From an uncultured Prevotella sp. (GTDB taxonomy: Bacteria > Bacteroidota > Bacteroidia > Bacteroidales > Bacteroidaceae): a stretch of 64,000 bases of DNA. Location of the stretch: positions 41,255 to 105,254 of the forward strand of contig ONAR01000010.1 of the NCBI GenBank assembly GCA_900315835.1, written 5' to 3'. The translations under genes were made by a program, and so were the position numbers. The notes under the pieces were generated by a model. It saw only the letters and a program-made list of their open reading frames with translations, did no database searches and was not told where the DNA came from. This document shows positions 58,005 through 64,000 of the stretch, in pieces. Numbering within the stretch: the stretch's first letter is position 1; every line of letters begins with the position of its first letter.

Positions 58005-59669
58005 TTAATCTTCGTAATATTTGTATATTGGTTTTGGGAACTTGATATTCAGCATCGAACGGAACACTGGATTCTGAATAATATATTCTCCTTGCTTCAG
58101 GCGTGTAAGCATAGTCTTGTAGACAGATGGGACAAACCTGAAATCCTCCTTGGTTATTTCAATAGCATTGGTACGGCCAAATGCTTGCGTAGCACAGTTA
58201 CCTTTGACACGTTTGTGAATATCACTAACGAACTGTTCCGCTCCAAACAAGACTATGCCGAGAGATCGTCCTCTCTCAGTAATATCAAGAATTTGTCTAA
58301 GAATAGGCGAAGACTTGGGTACATCATTTGAAGCATATTTGTTGAGCTCATCAACAAATATGATTATTCTGTCCGGGATTTCTTCTTCTGCTCTATCAGT
58401 TGCTCCCAGTTTGAGGTTGTAGACGGCGCGCATTACATCACCGAATACGAACCCCTGTGATTCTTCGTCAAGCTTAGAAATATCTACAACCATAACATCA
58501 TTTGCATTGATCTTTGATATTTCTTCTCGCAGACGTACATTGTATTTGCCACGAACATCGTTGACAAACATTTCTTTGTTTTTATTATAGCTCTTATTGA
58601 AAAGCCGATAGAACTTTCTCCAGCTTAAAACTGAGATTTCTTTGCCTGAGGTGCTTGACTTATCGGGCTGAGTCATTTTATATAGAGCATCCTTAAAGTC
58701 GGACCAATTGTCAATACCACTAAAGGTTCCAGAATTTGATGCTATATAGTTAATGATAGATTCTATTGTATCATTGGGGTCATCAACATTAGCGAAAAGA
58801 AGATCTAAACATTCTTTGTCTTCCTCGTTCTGGAATGGGTATTGGTACATGAAAGCCTTGCCCAACTCTTTACGTTCATCAATCTTCTCCTTCTTCTCGT
58901 ATGTGTATTTTGTTTCCTCTTTGGAATAAGGATAGTAATACTTTACGTTCTTGAAAGCATCCATGTCCATTTGCAGAAGATCATACACGGGTCGTATCTC
59001 TGCAAGTTCATCTTTCCTTTCGTTTTTTATGTCAATAGAAAGTAGATCGGTGCCCTTCACATTCATAAAAATGAACGCGACCTTTTCATGGCTATCCTTA
59101 ATAGCATAGTCCTGAATAGCCTTCATAAGGAACATGGAATATGAAGTCTTTGATGCAAGACCTGAAATACCTGAAATATTAAGATGTGCTCCTTCTGGAC
59201 CAATTAAAAAATGAGAGTTGAAGAATACAGGCAGAGTCTCTTTGGCACCTCCATCGTACATTTCAATGTATCCTGCAGGTACAGGGTTCTTGACATCGTC
59301 TAATCCCAAAGCCTGCATGATTTGCTCTTTAGTTGCAAGTCTAACTACTTTACCCTCCTGCACAGGGTTGTATATGTTTTCGGTGTTTCCTACTACTTTG
59401 CACTTGACGTAATTCATACCAATTCTGTTAGTATACGAAGTAGAATTGACATCGCCAAAGTCACTCGAAATAAAACCAGCTAATGCACTTGGGGAATCTG
59501 TCATGTGACTGATTTCCTCTACAACACCAAACGTCTTAGAATCTTGTATATGATCAACTACTACAACATCGAAGGGCTTAAGTTTTAAGTCCTTGTTTGT
59601 CCAGAAGGTAAACTCTTCAATAGTTGAAGGTTGCTTCTCAGTTGCTATAACTTTTCCGATTGCATCCAT
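58005..59669 (-). CDS. HerA-like DNA-translocase ATPase
   Basis: 554 residues. The N-terminal 110 residues look like a HAS barrel (KPFDVVVVDHIQDSKTFGVV). The P-loop is an atypical GISGLASKTS near residue 168, preceded by FLIGPEGAHLNIS. Walker B is RIIIFVDELNKYA, followed by QILDITERGRSLGIVLFGAE, a sensor/arginine-finger-type region of HerA/FtsK ATPases. HerA hexamers pump DNA and work with the NurA nuclease. Here NurA is encoded 2 bp upstream, giving the classic pair. The unusual P-loop appears to be a subfamily trait, not obvious inactivation. Confidence 0.86.
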   Translation of the reverse strand: MDAIGKVIATEKQPSTIEEFTFWTNKDLKLKPFDVVVVDHIQDSKTFGVVEEISHMTDSPSALAGFISSDFGDVNSTSYTNRIGMNYVKCKVVGNTENIYNPVQEGKVVRLATKEQIMQALGLDDVKNPVPAGYIEMYDGGAKETLPVFFNSHFLIGPEGAHLNISGISGLASKTSYSMFLMKAIQDYAIKDSHEKVAFIFMNVKGTDLLSIDIKNERKDELAEIRPVYDLLQMDMDAFKNVKYYYPYSKEETKYTYEKKEKIDERKELGKAFMYQYPFQNEEDKECLDLLFANVDDPNDTIESIINYIASNSGTFSGIDNWSDFKDALYKMTQPDKSSTSGKEISVLSWRKFYRLFNKSYNKNKEMFVNDVRGKYNVRLREEISKINANDVMVVDISKLDEESQGFVFGDVMRAVYNLKLGATDRAEEEIPDRIIIFVDELNKYASNDVPKSSPILRQILDITERGRSLGIVLFGAEQFVSDIHKRVKGNCATQAFGRTNAIEITKEDFRFVPSVYKTMLTRLKQGEYIIQNPVFRSMLNIKFPKPIYKYYED

Positions 59670-59671
59670 AA

Positions 59672-60847
59672 TCAGAATATATTGAGAAAGTAATAATCAC
59701 TTTGAAACCGACTTTTGCAATAGCATTCTGTCATGTAGACTGGGTATAAGTGATTTGCCCATCTTGCATCATTGCCATAGCAAACCGGATTTCTCTCGTT
59801 AATAAGGTTGGCAGATATAAGATCTATCTCGTCGGATGATAGTCCATTCTCTATCTCCTCATTTGTAACCAAGATCTTTTCTACTTTTATAACTCCGGAA
59901 TATGGCGTGTCCGTGAATTCAGGTTCTCGCAGACGAAGATACCATATAGCGAAAGTTACATTGCCGACTCTTTCTCCGGGGCTCCATAAAAAAGCTGGTG
60001 TGCGGTGGTATAGCGGCAAGCGAGCTATCGCTGCAGCACTACTTCGTTCTCTCTTGTCTTTCATAAGATTGGGATTGAAGTGCTTTGAGACGCCAACCAC
60101 ATGACGATAATTGTTCTTTATCTTCGCCAGTTCTCTGTAATCTCCTGTTTTGACGGACTTATATTGGATAGAGCCATCCTTTATGAGATAGGCATCTTGA
60201 GATAGGAGATGCTTGTTCATCATGCGAGCAACTATCTTCTTCTCGCATTCCACCATTTCGTCTTGAACTCTTGCGATGCCTTTTTGTTCGAGGGTTTCCT
60301 TTCCTTCTAATTTAGTGAAGTACCAAAGTACGTTTCTTAACTCTATAGCAGAATTTATTAAAGCCGGCTGTGCATTAATCTTTGCACATAGATTGTTGAA
60401 ATATACCGCATTGTCTACACCTTCGCTGTTAGCCACGACTGGTAGACACAAGACGGAATATGATTCTTCATCCACATGATGAAATGATTTAAAAGTCACT
60501 CCATCCTTTTGCATTTCACGTCCACAAACTGCAACCGATATCTGGCCACTTACAACTGGATATACTTTTTGGCTATACTCTATGTCATCAACTTTATAGA
60601 CTTTGCGTGAACCATCAAGGAAAAATTTGAATAATGGAGGACAAGCCATTGTGCGCTTGGCCAATTCTGTTAGGTCACGAGAATTGGGATTATGATTATC
60701 CTCTGCGTAGTCTTTTAGGTTGACGTATGATTTTTCTGCTTCGTCATAATCTATATGGGGTGTAGAGATATTGTCATAGCAATATTTGAAGGACTTGAAT
60801 GTTTGGCCCTCCGTTTGCTTCGCTATATATTGCAGAATCTGTCCCAT
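59672..60847 (-). CDS. NurA-like nuclease
   Basis: 391 residues. NurA-type features: FFLDGSRKVYKVDD near residue 75 (first catalytic Asp), DAYLIKDGSIQYK near 218 (second Asp) and HVVGVSKHFNP near 253. The nuclease uses an RNase H-like fold to degrade DNA 5'-3' and works with HerA. It is the promoter-proximal gene of the five-gene operon (NurA-HerA-GHKL-radical SAM-MazG). The assignment rests on motif order and its HerA neighbour, since overall NurA sequence conservation is low. Confidence 0.78.
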   Translation of the reverse strand: MGQILQYIAKQTEGQTFKSFKYCYDNISTPHIDYDEAEKSYVNLKDYAEDNHNPNSRDLTELAKRTMACPPLFKFFLDGSRKVYKVDDIEYSQKVYPVVSGQISVAVCGREMQKDGVTFKSFHHVDEESYSVLCLPVVANSEGVDNAVYFNNLCAKINAQPALINSAIELRNVLWYFTKLEGKETLEQKGIARVQDEMVECEKKIVARMMNKHLLSQDAYLIKDGSIQYKSVKTGDYRELAKIKNNYRHVVGVSKHFNPNLMKDKRERSSAAAIARLPLYHRTPAFLWSPGERVGNVTFAIWYLRLREPEFTDTPYSGVIKVEKILVTNEEIENGLSSDEIDLISANLINERNPVCYGNDARWANHLYPVYMTECYCKSRFQSDYYFLNIF

Positions 60848-60909
60848 ACGATGTTTGTTTGTTCCGTTATTAGGAGGATTAGAAATCCTTCATCTTCCCG
60901 GTTATTTTG

Positions 60910-60951
60910 CAAAGATAATGAATTCTTAACAAACAAACTAACTAACTAACT
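60910..60951 (-). promoter_or_regulatory. Island promoter with an AACT tetranucleotide tract in the -33 region
   Basis: On the minus strand TATCTTTG (60910-60917) is a consensus -7 box followed by CAAAATAA. The -33 position falls in TTTGTTTG next to four tandem TTAG/AACT units (60936-60951). Loss or gain of a unit would move the sequence upstream of -7. The stretch 60952-61027 shows nothing else. Confidence 0.55.
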
Positions 60952-61027
60952 AATTTTTTCCAAAATGATGGAATTGGGATTGCTTTTTGGAAGGTTTAGC
61001 TTGGAGGCGTGCGTTAACAGAGCCCAC

Positions 61028-61351
61028 TTACTTTTCAGCAAAGCACCATTCAACCAATTCTGTATAAGGGATGCAGATTAATACCCATTCGTCAAGTAGA
61101 ATGAGTAGGTCGGATTCTGTTGACCAGTCATTCAATTCGACGAATGGTATATCTTCAAATTCTGTGTGGACTCTTTTGTCTGCAATTTTAGCTGTCTTAC
61201 TATTTTGGATCTCTTCAAGCAATTGCTTGCGATTTTCTTCAGTATTAGTAAACTCTGGCAAACTATCTCCTAATTGGAAGCATACCTCTTCTTTGCTCAC
61301 GAACTTTGCAAGGGCTTCCATTGATATAATAATATTGAGATCTTTTGCCAT
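61028..61351 (-). CDS. Small uncharacterised protein downstream of the GNAT toxin
   Basis: 107 residues from MAKDLNIIISMEALAKFVSK (a TTG two codons upstream is less likely). Charged, probably alpha-helical in the first half (QLLEEIQNSKTAKIADKRV), with an acidic second half (DDWSTESDLLILLDEW-like). No family recognised. The start lies 6 bp after the GNAT stop, so it is the third gene of the antitoxin-GNAT-X set and might be an accessory or second regulator. Confidence 0.65.
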   Translation of the reverse strand: MAKDLNIIISMEALAKFVSKEEVCFQLGDSLPEFTNTEENRKQLLEEIQNSKTAKIADKRVHTEFEDIPFVELNDWSTESDLLILLDEWVLICIPYTELVEWCFAEK

Positions 61352-61357
61352 AGCCAA

Positions 61358-61909
61358 TTATACTTTGGAGCGATTCATTTGCTTGAGATCGAAGTAAAGA
61401 AGCCGTGTGTGTGAATCCCCTTCGTCACTCACTGTGAGGAATTCAAAGTCGTTCTTGACGTAGAAGGGAAAAGCGTTTACGTAAGCATCAACCGTCACAA
61501 AACGACATCCGGTCTTGTTGTTGACCGTAAAGTATTTCTTGATAAAATTCAACAGATCCGAGCCAATGTGTAAACCTCGGGCATTGACAGAAACAGCCAA
61601 TCGCCCGATCTTCACTGCGGGATAGCTTGAAATTCTTTTGGCGTTAACAAAATGATGCTTGCGGAAACGGTTGAACTCATTTCGGTTCTCGAATTCATTA
61701 ACCGAAATTTTGTCGTTGTTCAAGCTAAAGAATGCTAGCACCTCGCCATCTTGGTTCTTCAATACATAACTGACAGACAACATTTCATCTCTGTAGAGAT
61801 GAGACTCTTGAAGAACAAATTCATTCAGGTCCTCATCCCCACAGTCAAAACTATCAATACGCTCGCCTTCTTTGAGGCGATGCATTGTGCATTCATTGAA
61901 ATCAAACAT
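61358..61909 (-). CDS. GNAT acetyltransferase, probable toxin of a TA pair
   Basis: 183 residues. The acetyl-CoA site is GRLAVSVNARGLHIGSDLL near residue 100 (V-x-x-x-x-R/Q-G-x-G/H-I-G type), with the C-terminal AFPFYVKNDFEFLTV strand. Short stand-alone GNATs encoded just after a small DNA-binding-like partner are typical tRNA-acetylating toxins (TacT/AtaT type), but activity here is inferred. The gene starts 7 bp after a 50-residue gene on the same strand. Confidence 0.8.
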   Translation of the reverse strand: MFDFNECTMHRLKEGERIDSFDCGDEDLNEFVLQESHLYRDEMLSVSYVLKNQDGEVLAFFSLNNDKISVNEFENRNEFNRFRKHHFVNAKRISSYPAVKIGRLAVSVNARGLHIGSDLLNFIKKYFTVNNKTGCRFVTVDAYVNAFPFYVKNDFEFLTVSDEGDSHTRLLYFDLKQMNRSKV

Positions 61910-61916
61910 TCCCTTC

Positions 61917-62069
61917 TTAGTCCTTGAAGATGCTCATGATTCGGTTATAGCTACGATCAATATCATCAAGCTTCTCTTGAGAAAGGGGCTTGAGATTTTC
62001 CATGTGCTCAATGAACCTACGAGCGTCCTCACCGTAAAGGGTCGGAGTGTCTTTAATTGGTCTTGCCAT
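61917..62069 (-). CDS. Small putative antitoxin upstream of GNAT
   Basis: 50 residues, read directly from the sequence: MARPIKDTPTLYGEDARRFI, then EHMENLKPLSQEKLDDIDRS, then YNRIMSIFKD. Start at the ATG whose complement is 62067-62069; stop complement at 61917-61919. Short proteins beginning MARPIK..P.LYG.DA..F are frequent ahead of toxin genes in Bacteroidetes. It resembles the orphan at 26973-27143 in P-x-L-x-G-E-x-A-x-R-F. Promoter TATCTTTG lies just upstream. Confidence 0.75.
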   Translation of the reverse strand: MARPIKDTPTLYGEDARRFIEHMENLKPLSQEKLDDIDRSYNRIMSIFKD

Positions 62070-62091
62070 AATGTATTGCTTTTATTCGGTG

Positions 62092-62099
62092 CAAAGATA
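62092..62099 (-). promoter_or_regulatory. -7 box (TATCTTTG) of the antitoxin-GNAT operon
   Basis: Minus-strand TATCTTTG followed by CACCG, 22 bp ahead of the antitoxin start. Confidence 0.6.
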
Positions 62100-62141
62100 C
62101 GATTTTATTCTGATACTTTCGACATTATGGGCATATTTTTA

Positions 62142-63098
62142 TCACATCACCCCACCAGCTCCGACGGGATAGATGTCGTGCTGTGGGAACTTTTCGCAGC
62201 CGATGTAGAGGGTGTCGAAAGCGTCGGTGCCATCGGTGCGGTGCTCAAGGAGGTCCTCTTCGGACTCTGGGTCTTTCTCCTTTGACTTGTTCTTGCGGAA
62301 GCCGTTGCGGCCACGCTCCACGCCCGCCGACTGGATGGCGAGGATGAGGTCGTCGTTGTTCTGTCGGTTGAAGAACGGCATGAGGCGCTGCTTGCCGGCG
62401 AAGCCCTGATTGATGAGCAGGTACTTCTCGTCGTGGCGCATGGGGTTGCCGAGATAGACATCGATGACCTGCCATCCGTGTCGCTCGAACTCATGCTTCA
62501 CCACCCAGTGGAAGTCCTGGTCGTTGACGGCGTAGTTGCTGCCCAGTGCGGTGGCGTCGTAGTAGAACACGACGGTGTGGTTGCCGTGGGCGGCATAGTA
62601 ACGGCAGAAGTCGTCGACGAGTGCCGGCAGCTTCCGCTCGTACTTCACGTAGAACGACTTCAGAACGTTCAGTCGGTTGCCGATGGGCTGGCCACAGACT
62701 ATCCAGTTAATGTTGGCGTTGTAGTCCATGCCGATGCAGAGAGGGGCGTCCTTTATCACGTCGGCGTCGGCCAGACAGCTGTCGGCAATGGAATTGCCGA
62801 CCACGGTGGCCTGCGAGTGGTTCGTCTGGAAGTTCTTGGGTGTGATGCCATCGTCCTCGAAGATGGAGGCGTAGCCGAGGGAGTCGAGGTAGTTGAAGTC
62901 GGAGGCGTCGTATTTGTGGCGCTCCTGCATCGACGAGTAGAAGCCGTCACGGGCGATGCCGAGGCGCTGGCAGAGGATGGACGTCTGGAACGTCTTCGGC
63001 GTGAGGTCGCGCTTCATCTCGCGAATGTATTCCTCCCCGAGGAGCTGCAGGTTCTCGAGTGTGGAATACTCCTTGTAGTAGACGGCGACGGACCGCAT
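62142..63098 (-). pseudogene. Phage terminase large-subunit remnant (nuclease half)
   Basis: 318 residues from MRSVAVYYKEYSTLENLQLL; the in-frame codons continue upstream to a stop at 63162-63164 without an ATPase domain. The RNase H-like nuclease is recognisable: LCIGMDYNANINWIVCGQ (first Asp), TVVFYYDATALGSNY (second), and a late RTDGTDAFDTLYIG (third). A full terminase needs an N-terminal Walker ATPase, which is absent, so this is the 3' half of a phage packaging gene. GC content is high, unlike the AT-rich island to its left, which puts another junction near 62.1 kb. Confidence 0.65.
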
Positions 63099-63230
63099 CT
63101 TGTTCAAAGAGCGGTCGAGCCATTTGGTGAAAACGGAGGATATCCACCCACCAAAAACGACCTAAGAAATGCTATGCCGTCCTTAACGAAGCGCCAAAGT
63201 GATATTTTTATACGGATTTTTGTAGTTTTT

Positions 63231-63252
63231 CGTTAGGATGTTGCGTCTAACG
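63231..63252. promoter_or_regulatory. Inverted repeat upstream of the second ECF sigma gene
   Basis: CGTTAG (63231-63236) is exactly inverted as CTAACG (63247-63252), with CGTC (63244-63247 region) inside, which resembles an ECF -10 element. It could be an autoregulatory promoter or operator. Confidence 0.4.
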
Positions 63253-63279
63253 AATGTAAGGCATAAAAACAAGAATGAT

Positions 63280-63759
63280 ATGGACGACGATCAAAAACGA
63301 TTTTCTGCTATGGTCCGACAGAACAAAAGCACCATTTTCACCGTGTGCTATATGTTCTCGAAAGACCAAGACGAAGTAAACGACTTGTTCCAAGAGGTGC
63401 TCATCCGTCTGTGGCAGGGTTTCGCCAATTATAAAGGGAGTAGCGATGTGAAAACGTGGATCTACCGTGTGGCGCTCAATACATGCATCTCATTTGACAG
63501 AAAGAAACAACGCCATAAAAAAGAGCAGGTTTATATGGGCTCTGACCTCTTCAGTGGTGATGAACGTGACTCCCGGCAAGCAGAAATTCTACATAATCGC
63601 ATTATACGACTCCGTCCACTCGATCGTGCCATTGTCTTGCTTTGGCTCGAAGACATTAGCTATGAGGAGATTGGCGCTATCGTCGGCATTACGGCAAAGA
63701 ACGTGAGCGTGCGCCTCTACCGCATCAGAGAGCAACTCAAAAACATGTCTAACGATTAA
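63280..63759 (+). CDS. ECF-type RNA polymerase sigma factor
   Basis: 159 residues from MDDDQKRFSAMVRQNKSTIF; an ATG-less upstream extension is unlikely. Region 2 has EVNDLFQEVLIRLWQGFANY and DVKTWIYRVALNTC. Region 4 has LRPLDRAIVLLWLEDISYEE and the helix-turn-helix IGAIVGITAKNVSVRLYRIR. It is followed 13 bp later by a small membrane protein gene, the standard layout of Bacteroidales sigma/anti-sigma-like pairs. It differs clearly from the sigma factor at 10308-10829. Confidence 0.9.
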   Translation: MDDDQKRFSAMVRQNKSTIFTVCYMFSKDQDEVNDLFQEVLIRLWQGFANYKGSSDVKTWIYRVALNTCISFDRKKQRHKKEQVYMGSDLFSGDERDSRQAEILHNRIIRLRPLDRAIVLLWLEDISYEEIGAIVGITAKNVSVRLYRIREQLKNMSND

Positions 63760-63772
63760 ACGCTGCAACACT

Positions 63773-64000
63773 ATGAATACAACTATGGAATCTCAAAATT
63801 TCAACGAACTCGATGAGATGAAGCAGCAGTTGCAGATGCTGCAAGACAAATTTCAGAAAGAGGTAACTATCAACGACCGACTTATCCAAGAATCAATACG
63901 GCATAAGATGTCGTGGAACAAAAAACTTTTTTGGTCGGACATTATTTCTATTCCTATTCTCATTTTTATCCAATTGGTGATGACGGAGGTGTTCCAGCTC
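63773..64000 (+). CDS. Membrane protein downstream of ECF sigma, 5' part
   Basis: 76 residues visible before the window ends. MNTTMESQNFNELDEMKQQL leads into a charged helix (LQDKFQKEVTINDRLIQESI) and then a membrane segment (FWSDIISIPILIFIQLVM). Gene order suggests an anti-sigma-like or signal-transducing partner of the sigma factor. It has no similarity visible to the 3571-4068 protein. The start is the first ATG after the sigma stop; an alternative lies four codons later. Confidence 0.7.
   Translation, partial: MNTTMESQNFNELDEMKQQLQMLQDKFQKEVTINDRLIQESIRHKMSWNKKLFWSDIISIPILIFIQLVMTEVFQL

Overview
The window looks like a chromosome segment from a Prevotella-like member of the Bacteroidales. 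The evidence is SusC/SusD proteins, a BACON lipoprotein, a GLPGLI protein, many 'TAnnTTTG' -7 promoter boxes (the Bacteroidetes consensus), Bacteroidetes-type ECF sigma factors, and a GC-rich core with very repetitive intergenic DNA. All calls come from reading the sequence and recalling protein families; no searches were run.

Layout. 0-3.3 kb: partial dus, ribF, a CPBP protease and a zeta-like toxin with a small partner. 3.5-10.8 kb: an anti-sigma-like protein, an origin-like region (three AT-rich 11-mers and four 22-bp iterons) ahead of a Rep_3-type initiator, a GH43 glycosidase, a single-chain restriction-modification candidate and an ECF sigma factor. 11-17 kb: housekeeping genes topA, aroK, speA and argB separated by minisatellites. 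17.2-21.7 kb: GLPGLI protein, outer-membrane receptor, four-helix-bundle protein. 21.9-28.8 kb: an asparagine/aspartate to fumarate module (AraC regulator, Dcu carrier, asparaginase, porin, aspartase). 29.3-52.2 kb: a large Sus-like locus whose enzymes all point to phosphate esters and glycerol phosphate. 52.3-63.1 kb: mobile-element debris (integrase fragment, probable group II intron 5' fragment, terminase fragment) around an AT-rich five-gene island and a GNAT toxin-antitoxin set. 63.2-64 kb: a second ECF sigma factor with a membrane partner.

Two systems stand out. First, the 29-52 kb locus joins SusC/SusD uptake, two tandem lipoprotein-type calcineurin phosphoesterases, a class-A-like acid phosphatase, a GlpT-type organophosphate antiporter, an AraM/EgsA-type sn-glycerol-1-phosphate dehydrogenase, an AraL/NagD-type HAD phosphatase, an RPE-family epimerase and GlpABC. 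Together they could take both glycerol-phosphate enantiomers to DHAP, as if the locus consumes phosphoglycerol polymers or phospholipid head groups. Second, NurA-HerA-GHKL ATPase-radical SAM-MazG (60.8 to 53.5 kb, minus strand) is one tightly packed low-GC operon. It resembles a defence or DNA-processing system that I cannot match to a named one.

A third theme is repeats: a modular intergenic element found whole at 21.8 and 47.7 kb and in parts elsewhere, CTATAG 12-mers, 9-bp G-rich minisatellites, GGTACC 12-mers, and a palindromic element that enters reading frames (rep, probably the argB tail).
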